Shown here piece by piece: positions 34,780 through 43,105 of a stretch of DNA of 64,000 bases. Made by a program: the position numbers and the translations under genes. Position 1 is the stretch's first letter, and every line of letters begins with the position of its first letter. The notes under the pieces were generated by a model, which was given only the letters and a program-made list of their open reading frames with translations, ran no database searches and was not told the DNA's origin. The DNA comes from JBDOQU01 sp039839375 (GTDB lineage: Bacteria > Pseudomonadota > Alphaproteobacteria > DSM-16000 > Inquilinaceae): contig NZ_JBDOQU010000019.1 in assembly GCF_039839375.1 (NCBI RefSeq), positions 1-64,000 of the forward strand. Reading direction: 5' to 3'.

Positions 34780-36342
34780 ATGTCGATCAATGCGATCGGT
34801 AGTCATTTTGACGATGATCCTCCTGCCGCTCCGCTGGCGGGGCGGGCGGTCGGGCGGGTGCTGCCGCTGGGCCTGGGACTTTTTCTGGCCGTCGCCATCT
34901 GCCTTCTGGGATATGTCTTTTTTGCCCGAGGCCCCTGGGTCGACGAATTCTATTCCCTCTACGCGACCGATCCCGCGCGCAGCCTCCGGGAAGCGTTCGC
35001 GGAGGTCTTCCTCTTCGACAATCATCCGCCGCTCTACAATCTCGCCTTCTGGGCGATGCGCCGGATCGGCGATTTCTCGCTGGAGACCGCGCGGCTGTTC
35101 AATCTCGGCGCGCTGGCCGTCTTCCTGGCCTATTGGTGGTCCCGCTGGCGCGCCTGGCCGTCCCACCGGACAACGCTGGCGATATTCCTCGTCCTCTTCC
35201 TCTCATCGTCCCAGGTGATCGATGAGATCGCGGATTTCCGGACCTATTTCATCCTGCTGATGGTCGGCGGCGCGATGGCGCTTTCGCTGCGTGGAATGCT
35301 CGACCTCCCCGCCGGAAGGTTGAGCCGCGTCGATGTCGCAATCTTCCTGGTCACGGTCTTCCTTGCCGCGAACCTTCACTATTTCGGGACGCTCTATTCC
35401 TTCTTCCTCGTCGGCTTCTCCCTGCTGGCCCTGCTGTCGGCGCGGCGCTACGCCCTGATGCTGGTCGTCGGCGGCGGCTCGCTCCTCGCGGCCGCGCCGG
35501 CGGCGCTCTTCCTTCTCCTGCAGCTCGACGTGATCGCCGACCGGTCGGGCGGCGCCTTCTGGATCAATGATGGGCCGCTCAAGACGGCCGAGACGCTGGT
35601 GCTGTCCCAGGTGACGCAGAGCGGCGCGAACGTGGTCGCCGGCCTCTGCGCCATCCTCGCCCTCATTCTGATCGCGCGCCGTGCGGGATCTATCGGCCGT
35701 ATGGTTTCGGAGATCGGAGTTTCGACTCTCGTCCTTGCGGCGGCGGTCGTCGCCTTCCTGCTCACGCTCTTCCTCGTCAGCCTCCATACGCCGGTCGTGA
35801 TGCCGCGATACCTCGTGCCCGCCTCGGCCGCGACCTGTCTGGTGATCGCGACGCTGGCGGGACCCATGGCGAGCCGCCGGCCGGTGATCCTCATCGCGAT
35901 CGTCGTGAACGCCCTGGCCTATCTGGCCTTCGGCGTCGCCAAGGCCCAGCCGGACCTTCCGCGTTGGGACGCCAGCGCCTCCCTCGCCCAGGAGGCGGCG
36001 CGGGAATGCCCGACGCGTCCCGTCTATGGCGTGCTGAGGCCGGGAACCCGTGAGGAGTTGGCGCGCTTCGGCGGCATGGTGGACACCAACGGCGTCTTCC
36101 GGCTGGCCTATGCGGAGATGGCAAGCCGCCGCGGCTTCCAGGTGACGATGCTGCATCCGGCATCCGGGGCGCCGCCGCTGGATCCGGAATGCGGCGCGGC
36201 GTTCTGGTTCGAACATGTCGACCTGCTGCTCGATAACCCGGTTCAGGACTGGTTCGCCAGGTTCAAACTGGACCTCCCCGCCTCATGGAATCTCGACCTC
36301 CGCCGAGGGATATCCGGCGGGGTCGTCGTGGCTTCGCCTTAA
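34780..36342 (+). CDS. ArnT/PMT-like integral membrane glycosyltransferase
   Basis: 520 residues with about eleven membrane helices. The first periplasmic loop has the acidic pair in W-V-D-E-F-Y (Asp55-Glu56) expected for GT-C catalysis, and N-H-P-P-L-Y-N at 81-87 typical of GT39/GT83 proteins. A soluble domain of about 120 residues follows at the C-terminus. Such enzymes use polyprenyl-phosphate sugars as donors at the periplasmic face, so the product of the UbiA/DprE1/DprE2 genes is an obvious donor. No adjacent -35/-10 is clear in the 196-base divergent gap. Confidence 0.83.
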   Translation: MSINAIGSHFDDDPPAAPLAGRAVGRVLPLGLGLFLAVAICLLGYVFFARGPWVDEFYSLYATDPARSLREAFAEVFLFDNHPPLYNLAFWAMRRIGDFSLETARLFNLGALAVFLAYWWSRWRAWPSHRTTLAIFLVLFLSSSQVIDEIADFRTYFILLMVGGAMALSLRGMLDLPAGRLSRVDVAIFLVTVFLAANLHYFGTLYSFFLVGFSLLALLSARRYALMLVVGGGSLLAAAPAALFLLLQLDVIADRSGGAFWINDGPLKTAETLVLSQVTQSGANVVAGLCAILALILIARRAGSIGRMVSEIGVSTLVLAAAVVAFLLTLFLVSLHTPVVMPRYLVPASAATCLVIATLAGPMASRRPVILIAIVVNALAYLAFGVAKAQPDLPRWDASASLAQEAARECPTRPVYGVLRPGTREELARFGGMVDTNGVFRLAYAEMASRRGFQVTMLHPASGAPPLDPECGAAFWFEHVDLLLDNPVQDWFARFKLDLPASWNLDLRRGISGGVVVASP

Positions 36343-36445
36343 GCCGTCCTCGAAAATGCCTTCAATGCCCGACAAATTCGCCCGTCACGCCCATCGGGCC
36401 GCCGGCCCTGTCCACACCCTTGCCCCGGAACCGAGGCCAGCCCCG

Positions 36446-36823
36446 ATGCAAGCTTATGCGCTATCCCTGATACTCATCCTGTTCACCGTCAGCACGAACG
36501 CGGCGGCGCAAATCCTGCTGAAATACGGGATGACTGCCGTCGGCCCGCTGGATTTCGGCGGCGGGCGGGTGATCTCCCAAGCCTTCGGAATCCTTTTCCA
36601 GCCCTGGGTGTTCCTCGGCCTCTGCACTTTCGTGATCAGCATGACCTCCCATCTGGTCGTGCTGTCGCGGGTCGATCTCAGCTTCGCCTATCCGTTCCTG
36701 TCCCTCGCCTACATCATGGTCGCCGCCTATTCCTTCTTCATCTTCGGCGAGGATGTGACGGGGATCCGCCTTGTCGGCTACGGCCTGATCTGCGCCGGCA
36801 CCGTCTGCATCGCGTTCAGCTGA
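36446..36823 (+). CDS. small EmrE/EamA-type membrane protein (ArnE/ArnF-like)
   Basis: About 125 residues and four helices from the ATG at 36446. The helices cover 4-25, 45-65, 70-92 and 98-120. The closing segment I-F-G-E-D-V-T-G-I-R-L-V-G-Y-G-L-I is the usual SMR/EamA ending. ArnE/ArnF-like proteins flip undecaprenyl-phosphate sugars across the inner membrane, a fitting role next to an ArnT-like transferase. A longer in-frame ORF starts upstream inside the previous gene and is less likely. Confidence 0.75.
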   Translation: MQAYALSLILILFTVSTNAAAQILLKYGMTAVGPLDFGGGRVISQAFGILFQPWVFLGLCTFVISMTSHLVVLSRVDLSFAYPFLSLAYIMVAAYSFFIFGEDVTGIRLVGYGLICAGTVCIAFS

Positions 36824-36860
36824 CGCGCCGTCTGCGCAACCCCATTCAGAGGAAGATCGA

Positions 36861-37871
36861 ATGAAGCACATCATCATCGGCGGCAACGGCTTCGTCGGCC
36901 GCCACCTGGCCCACGACCTTTCCGCACTGGGGGAGGAGGTCATCGTCGCCGATATCGAACGCAGCGACCTCGCGGTCTATGACAAGGTCCGCCACATCGC
37001 CATCGATGTGCGCGACCGCGCGACGCTGGACCGGATTCCGCTCGATTCCGACGATCTTGTCTACAACCTCTCCGCCAAGATGCTCAGCCCCATCCAGGTG
37101 CGGGCGAAGCGCTACGATTTCTTCTGGCCGGTCAACTTCCACGGCGTTGAGAACATCCTGGACTGGATGGCCTCGCATGACGCCCGGAAATACGTCCAGT
37201 ACACCACCGACATGGTCTATGGGCACAACACCGACCTTTACACCACCGAGGACGCGCCGCGGAATCCGCTGGGAGAATACGGCAAGTCCAAGCTGGCGAC
37301 CGAGCTTCTGTGCGAGGAATGGCGCACGCGCGGCATGAACGTCTCGATCTTCCGGCCGCGCCTGATCATCGGGCCCGGCCGGCTCGGCATATTGGTCAAG
37401 CTGTTCAAGCTGATCGACCGCAACTTGCCCGTGCCGATGATCGGCTCCGGGGCCAACCCCTATCAGTTCATCTCCGTCTATGACTGCTCCTCCGCCTGCA
37501 TCGCGGCGTGGCGGCACGGCGTGCCCAACGGGACCTACAATCTGGGCTCGGAGGACCCGCCGCCGGTGAAGAAGCTGCTGGGCGATCTGATCAAGGAAGC
37601 GGGCAGCAGGTCCGTGCTGGTTCCGACCCCCGCGCCGCTGGTCAAGGCGACGCTGGCCCTGATGGACCGGGCGAACGTCCCGCTGATGGATCCCGAACAG
37701 TACCTGATCGCCGATGAGACCTGCATCCGCAGCATCGAGGCCGCGAAGCGCGACCTGGACTGGACCCCGCGCGACCGCGACCAGGACATGCTGAACAAGG
37801 CCTACCGCGAATACCGCATGCTTTCGGAACGCGACGGCCGCTCCCCCTCATCGGCCTCCCACGCCGCCTAG
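36861..37871 (+). CDS. NAD(P)-dependent sugar epimerase/dehydratase
   Basis: 336 residues of the extended SDR family. The Rossmann motif is G-G-N-G-F-V-G at 7-13, and the catalytic Tyr/Lys are in Y-G-K-S-K near 139. A GAGGAAG site precedes the ATG. It follows the small EamA protein by 37 bases. The family interconverts or dehydrates nucleotide or lipid-linked sugars; the substrate is not clear. C-terminal about 20 residues are Ser/Ala-rich and probably disordered. Confidence 0.85.
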   Translation: MKHIIIGGNGFVGRHLAHDLSALGEEVIVADIERSDLAVYDKVRHIAIDVRDRATLDRIPLDSDDLVYNLSAKMLSPIQVRAKRYDFFWPVNFHGVENILDWMASHDARKYVQYTTDMVYGHNTDLYTTEDAPRNPLGEYGKSKLATELLCEEWRTRGMNVSIFRPRLIIGPGRLGILVKLFKLIDRNLPVPMIGSGANPYQFISVYDCSSACIAAWRHGVPNGTYNLGSEDPPPVKKLLGDLIKEAGSRSVLVPTPAPLVKATLALMDRANVPLMDPEQYLIADETCIRSIEAAKRDLDWTPRDRDQDMLNKAYREYRMLSERDGRSPSSASHAA

Positions 37872-37879
37872 GGACCCGC

Positions 37880-37905
37880 GGAACCGCTGCCGGTTGTTCC
37901 CTGTT
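37880..37905 (+). promoter_or_regulatory. ECF-type promoter (GGAAC-N17-TGTT) for the FUSC gene
   Basis: GGAAC (37880-37884), 17 bases, T-GTT (37902-37905), 59 bases before the FUSC start. It has the same form as the promoters before YciF and Ku-LigD. Confidence 0.6.
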
Positions 37906-37963
37906 CGAACGATGTGACCCTTCCGGGATCACGCTCCCCTGACTGGATGGCGGTGGTTTATTG

Positions 37964-39037
37964 ATGGATTGTCGGCACGCGTTCTATCGCCACGGCGGGC
38001 CGTCGCGATTTTCTATCCAGGCCGCCGTGGCCGCCCTGACCGCCTACGGGCTCACCCTGCTTACCGGGGTAGAAAACGTGTCGTGGGCGGTGTTCGCGGC
38101 GCTGTTCGTCGTCCATGTCAGCGTGGGCGGTACGCTGGAGGCGGCGGTTGGCCGACTCGTCGGAGGCTTCATCGGCCTGCTTCTCGGCCTGACGTGCCTG
38201 TTCACGATCGGAAGCGGGGAATGGCGGACGCCCCTGTCGCTGATTGTCGCGGTCGGGACCATGAGCTTCATCGCCGGCTGCAGGCCGGGCCTCAGCTATG
38301 GTCTGGTCACGACCGCGATCCTGATCCTGGCTCCCGGATTTGAAATCGTGGAAGGCGCATTGCTGAAAGGCGCCGCCATAGCGATCGGCACGCTGGCGGG
38401 AAGCGCGGCCGCAACGCTGATCCTGCCAATGCCCGCGCGGCGCGGCGCGGCGCGGCATCTCGCCGAAGCGTTGCGAGGGTATGGAGAGCTTCTGGAAGCG
38501 ATCCAGGAGACCTTCGTGCGCGGCGGCTGGACGGACCTGATTCCGCTCCACAACAAGATAGCGGACGAACTGGCGCAGGCGCGATCGATGGCCGGTCAGT
38601 CCCTCACCTCCTGGTTTTCCGGGAACAGGGACGACAAGGAAGGTAGCCCGCTTTCGCTGGTCGGGAAGGTGGAGCGCATCTGGTACACGCTCGCCATCCT
38701 GGATCGGTTGAGCGGCCGCGGCTTTCCCGCGCAGGCGGACCTGCTTCTGGAGCCAAGCGAAGAGGCGACCCATGCCTATCGCGATTATTTTCGGAAGCTC
38801 GCCGACAGCCTTGACGATTCTGGAAAGCGCCCGTCCATGAATGCTCTCCGCCAGGTCCGGGACCGTCTGCTGGGGGAGTTGGATCACCTGCGTCGTGAGA
38901 ACCGGACCTCCGACCTGCCGCGCAAGGACATGGAACGGATATTCGTCTTGGGCTTCGCCTGGCAGCAGCTTTCCAACAGCGTCGAAAGCCTTGCGGGCGC
39001 GATGGACAGCGACGGCCGGTCAGATGGACGGGCTTGA
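37964..39037 (+). CDS. FUSC family membrane protein
   Basis: About 357 residues from the ATG at 37964. The N-terminal 165 residues contain about five hydrophobic segments (18-35, 38-60, 65-85, 90-115, 135-160), the FUSC arrangement found in aromatic-acid efflux proteins (AaeB) and YccS-type proteins. The rest is a cytoplasmic helical domain. The role is probably efflux or envelope stress; the substrate is unknown. Its 3' end overlaps the convergent UDP-xylose-synthase-like gene by 18 bases. Confidence 0.82.
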   Translation: MDCRHAFYRHGGPSRFSIQAAVAALTAYGLTLLTGVENVSWAVFAALFVVHVSVGGTLEAAVGRLVGGFIGLLLGLTCLFTIGSGEWRTPLSLIVAVGTMSFIAGCRPGLSYGLVTTAILILAPGFEIVEGALLKGAAIAIGTLAGSAAATLILPMPARRGAARHLAEALRGYGELLEAIQETFVRGGWTDLIPLHNKIADELAQARSMAGQSLTSWFSGNRDDKEGSPLSLVGKVERIWYTLAILDRLSGRGFPAQADLLLEPSEEATHAYRDYFRKLADSLDDSGKRPSMNALRQVRDRLLGELDHLRRENRTSDLPRKDMERIFVLGFAWQQLSNSVESLAGAMDSDGRSDGRA

Positions 39038-40087
39038 AGCCTCCAGCCGGGTGGCGGCGCCGTTCTGAAGCACCGGCGCTTCGGCGATCCGCACCTTCTC
39101 CCCCATGATCGCGGCGCGGGCGGGCGGGCGCTCCGGCATCGTCTCCTGGAACCAGCGCACGGTCCGGGACAGCCCGACATGCAGCGGGACGGTCGCGGAC
39201 CAGTTCAGGAGTTGACGGGCCAGGCTGGTGTCCGGCTTCCTGCGGCGGGGATCGTCCGCCGGCAGGGGAAGGTTTATGCAGCGCGACCGGGATCCGGTGG
39301 CCTTCAGCACACGCCGCACCAGGTCGGCGACAGTGATCTCCGTAGGATTGCCCAGATTGACCGGCCCCGGCGCCTCGCCCTCATATTCCATCAGCGCCTT
39401 CAGCCCGCGCACCAGATCGTCGACATAGCAGAAGGACCGCGTCTGCTGGCCGTCGCCGTAAAGCGTGATGTCCCTTCCGGAAAGGGCCTGGGTGATGACG
39501 TTGGAGATCACCCGCCCGTCATCGGCGCGCATGCGCGGGCCGTAGGTGTTGAATATCCGCGCGACCCGGACATCCGCCCGCCCGGCCCGGCGATAGTCGA
39601 AGCACAGCGCTTCCGCCGCCCGTTTGCCTTCGTCGTAGCAGGCGCGCGGGCCGGTGGGATTGACGTTGCCGAAATACCGCTCCGTCTGGGGGTGGACCTC
39701 GGGGTCGCCGTAGATCTCGCTGGTCGATGCCTGGACGAAGCGGGCCCCGGTGTCGGCCGCCAGCGCCAGCAGGTTCCGTGTCCCGACGACGCTTGTCATC
39801 ATGGTGTGGATCGGGTCGGCCTGGTAGTGGGGCGGCGAGGCCGCGCAGGCCAGGTTGAAAATCCAGTCCGGCCGGACCGAGGTTGGCAGCGGCTCGATCA
39901 CGTCGGCGTGGATCGTCTGCAATCGCGGCTCGTTCCGATGTCGGTCCAGATTCTCCATCCGGCCGGTCCGGAAATTGTCGATGCAGATGATTTGCGCGCC
40001 GGTCTCCAGCAGCGCGTCGCACAAATGGGAGCCGATGAAGCCGGCGCCGCCGGCCACCAGGATGCGGGATTGTCTGCCGTTTTTCAT
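39020..40087 (-). CDS. UDP-glucuronate decarboxylase-like enzyme (UDP-xylose synthase family)
   Basis: 355 residues from the ATG at 40087 (ATGA overlap with the methyltransferase stop); a longer frame upstream is out of context. Features: G-G-A-G-F-I-G-S-H-L, the family-typical L-A-C-A-A-S-P-P-H-Y near 83, A-S-T-S-E-I-Y-G-D-P, and C-Y-D-E-G-K-R-A-A-E with the catalytic Tyr/Lys. This last motif (YDEGKR) is distinctive of UDP-xylose synthases and their close relatives. It would supply UDP-xylose. It is the last gene of the nine-gene glycan cassette. Confidence 0.87.
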   Translation of the reverse strand: MKNGRQSRILVAGGAGFIGSHLCDALLETGAQIICIDNFRTGRMENLDRHRNEPRLQTIHADVIEPLPTSVRPDWIFNLACAASPPHYQADPIHTMMTSVVGTRNLLALAADTGARFVQASTSEIYGDPEVHPQTERYFGNVNPTGPRACYDEGKRAAEALCFDYRRAGRADVRVARIFNTYGPRMRADDGRVISNVITQALSGRDITLYGDGQQTRSFCYVDDLVRGLKALMEYEGEAPGPVNLGNPTEITVADLVRRVLKATGSRSRCINLPLPADDPRRRKPDTSLARQLLNWSATVPLHVGLSRTVRWFQETMPERPPARAAIMGEKVRIAEAPVLQNGAATRLEASSPSI

Positions 40088-40878
40088 TCCTGAAACTCCT
40101 CGATTTTCCGCAGACGACACGCCGCCGGAAGGGCTTCGTCCAGAGAAGCGCCGGCCTGGGCGGGCAGGCCTCCCTCCGCCGGCACGCAGACGTAGAATTC
40201 GTGCGCCGGGCGGGACAGGACCCGGAAGCCGGCGCTGCGCAGCATCGCTTCCGCCGCGGCGGCGTTCGGCGCCCACCAGTTGGTCGGGTCGTCGGCGAAG
40301 GTGGTTTCGATGAAGGCCAGATGCGGCCAGTCGGGCCGCGCCAGCCGGTCCCGGCTGTCGAAATCGGCCGGCGCCTCCGGCTCGTGCGGCCCGTCATCCT
40401 CCCCGAAGGTCAGGGTCTGGAAGATCAGCAACCCGGGGCGGAGGCTGGAAAGCATGTCCAGCGCCAGCAGCGGATAGCGGAGGTGATAGAGCACCCCCAT
40501 GAACAGGATGACGTCGAACCGTCCCGGAAGGTCCGCCAACTGGTAGACCGACCGTTGCTCGAACGTGACGTTGCCGATATCCAGGATTTCCGCCGCCCAC
40601 CGGGCCTGCCGGAGATAGCGGGCATCGAAATCGATGCCCAGCACCTCGGCCCCGCGCTGGGCCATGGCGAAACTGTAGAAGCCCGCATTGCAGCCGATGT
40701 CCAGTGCCCGCATCCCGCGCATGTCCTCCGGCAGCTCGTCGCATATCTGCCGCCATTTGAAGGCTGGGAAATCGCCGAACCTGTGACCCGGGGCGGTCTC
40801 GACGCCGCCGGGAAGGTGCAGGTTGTGGAACCAGGGACCAAGGGCCGCGACCTGTTCGCCCAGCCTTTCGGTATCCAT
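40084..40878 (-). CDS. SAM-dependent methyltransferase of the glycan cassette
   Basis: About 264 residues from the ATG at 40878, which has GAGAGG at the right distance. A class I methyltransferase core: the SAM-binding motif L-D-I-G-C-N-A-G-F-Y-S at about 65-75, the acidic residue in V-L-G-I-D-F-D-A-R near 89, and motif IV in F-D-V-I-L-F-M-G-V-L-Y-H-L-R-Y-P near 125-140 (as in tRNA-mo5U-type DUF1698 proteins). I recall a family named for a conserved oligosaccharide neighbourhood (TIGR04290) but could not check. Likely methylates a sugar or sugar nucleotide. Confidence 0.82.
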   Translation of the reverse strand: MDTERLGEQVAALGPWFHNLHLPGGVETAPGHRFGDFPAFKWRQICDELPEDMRGMRALDIGCNAGFYSFAMAQRGAEVLGIDFDARYLRQARWAAEILDIGNVTFEQRSVYQLADLPGRFDVILFMGVLYHLRYPLLALDMLSSLRPGLLIFQTLTFGEDDGPHEPEAPADFDSRDRLARPDWPHLAFIETTFADDPTNWWAPNAAAAEAMLRSAGFRVLSRPAHEFYVCVPAEGGLPAQAGASLDEALPAACRLRKIEEFQE

Positions 40879-40894
40879 TCGCGAACCTCTCATC

Positions 40895-42013
40895 CTATGC
40901 TTCCTCGAGCGCCCTGGGCCGCTCCGACGGGTTCTTCTCCGCCGCCGCTTCGGACAGCAGCTCCTCCAGCTCCGCGGCGCGACGGTCGGCGGTGTGCTGG
41001 GCCAGGACCCTTCGCCGGGCCGCCTCCGCGATCCGCCCCCGCTCCGCGTCCGCAAGATCCAGGGTCGCAAGCACATCGGCCGCCGACCGGGCGATCCTGA
41101 TCTCCTGCCCGTCGATGAAGAATTCGTCCAGCCCCTCCCAATGATCGGAGATGATGGGCGTCCCGCAGGCGGCCGCCTCGAACAGCCTCACGCTTGGGCT
41201 GTAACCGCTCCTGATCATGTCCGCGCGGGTGACGTTCAGCGTCCAGCGGAGGGCGGAATAGAAATCGGCGTGCCTGTCCGGCGGCACGTGGTCGATACGC
41301 TGCACATTCTCCGGCCAGTCGATGTCGTCGGGATATTGGGGGCCGGCGACCACGAAGCGAAGATCGGGCCGCCGGCGCGCCGGCTCCAGCAGCAGTTCCT
41401 CCAGCGGCGGCTGGCGGTCGGCGCTGTAGGTCCCCAGATAGCCCAAATCCCAGCGCCTTGGCCCGTCCAGAGGGCGGTAGTGCTGCGGATCGACCGCGCA
41501 ATGGAGCGCCCTTGCCCTCGCCGCACCCAACTCGTCCTCTATGAAGGAGAGAAGGGGGCCGCTGGTGAAGGACAAATAGAGATCAAAGCCTCCCGCCACG
41601 TCGCGGGCAAGATAGTCGCAATCGCCGGCCAGGATGCCGGCCACCGTGACCGGCGTGTCGATATCGTAGAGGGCGGTCACGCCGGTCGCGGTCGTCTGCA
41701 CGATGCGCGCGGCGGCGATGCCGTCCGGCACGTAGGAGCCCAGGATCACCGCGTCGGCGTCGGCCAGCGCGCCGGTGAACTTCGTCCGCAGATCCTCGAC
41801 ATGGTCGTAGAGGTGCAGCCGGCAGAAATCCGGGTCGGGCAGGTCGCGGTTGGCCGCGTACCACGGCATGTCCCTTTCCAGGAAGGTAATGTCGTGTCCC
41901 CTTGCGTGGAGCGCGCGCAGAAGCGACCGGTAGGTCGTGGCATGCCCGTTCCCCCAGGAGGAGGTAAGGCTTAAGCCCACGAAGACGAGGCGGAGGGGGC
42001 GTTGCGGAATCAT
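40895..42013 (-). CDS. CgeB-like glycosyltransferase (first of three)
   Basis: About 372 residues from the ATG at 42013 (ATGA overlap with upstream gene; a GTG at 42022 is also possible). N-terminal Rossmann part: L-V-F-V-G-L-S-L-T-S-S-W-G-N-G-H-A-T-T-Y-R, then G-H-D-I-T-F-L-E-R-D. The C-terminal donor-site part has the family E in S-V-R-L-F-E-A-A-A-C-G-T-P-I-I-S-D-H-W-E-G-L. Predicted GT-B fold retaining enzyme of the CgeB/GT4-like group. Donor and acceptor unknown. Confidence 0.83.
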   Translation of the reverse strand: MIPQRPLRLVFVGLSLTSSWGNGHATTYRSLLRALHARGHDITFLERDMPWYAANRDLPDPDFCRLHLYDHVEDLRTKFTGALADADAVILGSYVPDGIAAARIVQTTATGVTALYDIDTPVTVAGILAGDCDYLARDVAGGFDLYLSFTSGPLLSFIEDELGAARARALHCAVDPQHYRPLDGPRRWDLGYLGTYSADRQPPLEELLLEPARRRPDLRFVVAGPQYPDDIDWPENVQRIDHVPPDRHADFYSALRWTLNVTRADMIRSGYSPSVRLFEAAACGTPIISDHWEGLDEFFIDGQEIRIARSAADVLATLDLADAERGRIAEAARRRVLAQHTADRRAAELEELLSEAAAEKNPSERPRALEEA

Positions 42014-43104
42014 GCCGGACACCTTTCCCTTCGTTCAGCGAAACTATCCTTCAGCAGGCGGTCGAGCTGGCTTGCCCGCTGATGGTAGGTATGGTCCGAC
42101 AGCACCCGCCGCCGCGCGCGTTCCCCGATCTCCGCCGCTTCACCCGGCGTCAGGGTCAAAAGGTGTTCCTCGACGTCCCGGCCGTCCCGCGCCACCAGGA
42201 TCTCCATCTCCGGCTCCAGGAACAGTCCAAGCCCTTCCCAGGCGTCGGTGATGACGCAGGCCCCGGCGCCAGCCGCCTCGAAGACCCGCGTCGCGGGCGA
42301 ATAGCCGATGGAGGCCATGGAATTCCGCGCGATGTTCAGCACCGCCAGTGGCGTCCGGTTGAAGGCGTTATGGTCACGGCTGAAGACATGCCCGACATGC
42401 CGGACGTTCGCCGGCAGGGCGGCGCTTTCCCATCCTGCCCCGCCCAGCAGGAAGGGCTGGTCGGGCGACCTCCGCGCCGGCTCTAGGAAGAAGCGTTCCA
42501 CCCGTTCCTCACGGTCCGGCAGCCGATTGCCCAGGAACCCCAGATGGCCGGCGAAGCGGGGGTCGGGGACGACCGGATGGTGGGTGGCGGGGTCGACGGC
42601 ATTGTAGATCGGCGCGCACGACCGGGCGCCCAGCGCCCGGTAGGCCGCGACAACCGGCGGGCCGCCGCCATAAGTCAGGACCATATCCAGATGCGGCAGC
42701 GCCCGGCGCAGCGGATGAAGCGGCTGGTTCCCGATCTCTGCCAGCGTCGCCGGCGCGTCCACGTCCCAGAATATCCGCAGCGCGTCCTCGCGGGCCGCCG
42801 CTATCGCACCTTCCAGCAGTTCGTCGTCGAACACGCCGACGCCGCTGGCCTTGACGACGATGTCCGCCTCGGCCGCCCGGGCGATCACCCGGGCGACGCC
42901 GCCGGGGGTGTTCTCGTAGACCACCACTTCCGCCCAGTCCGGCGGATCGATGTCCCGATGGGCCTGACGGTTGAAGGCGTCGGGTTCGAAGAAGACGATG
43001 TCGTGGCCAAGCCGCGCCATGGCTTCCAGAAGGCCGCGATAATAGGTGGCGGCGCCGTTCCAGTAGGATGAAAGCAGGCTCGATCCGTAGAAGGCGATCC
43101 GCAT
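42010..43104 (-). CDS. CgeB-like glycosyltransferase (second of three)
   Basis: 364 residues. It resembles its downstream neighbour: an N-terminal S-S-Y-W-N-G-A-A-T-Y-Y-R-G-L-L motif and G-H-D-I-V-F-F-E-P-D, and the donor motif A-T-R-V-F-E-A-A-G-A-G-A-C-V-I-T-D. It starts one base after the previous stop with a GGAGC site. The paralogy of three adjacent genes suggests successive additions of related sugars, or sequential duplication. Confidence 0.83.
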   Translation of the reverse strand: MRIAFYGSSLLSSYWNGAATYYRGLLEAMARLGHDIVFFEPDAFNRQAHRDIDPPDWAEVVVYENTPGGVARVIARAAEADIVVKASGVGVFDDELLEGAIAAAREDALRIFWDVDAPATLAEIGNQPLHPLRRALPHLDMVLTYGGGPPVVAAYRALGARSCAPIYNAVDPATHHPVVPDPRFAGHLGFLGNRLPDREERVERFFLEPARRSPDQPFLLGGAGWESAALPANVRHVGHVFSRDHNAFNRTPLAVLNIARNSMASIGYSPATRVFEAAGAGACVITDAWEGLGLFLEPEMEILVARDGRDVEEHLLTLTPGEAAEIGERARRRVLSDHTYHQRASQLDRLLKDSFAERRERCPA

Positions 43105-43105
43105 C

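Noticed and set aside
36427..36431. GGAAC just before the small EamA-type gene
   Set aside because: No matching -10 at the required spacing, and it is within the leader of the same gene.
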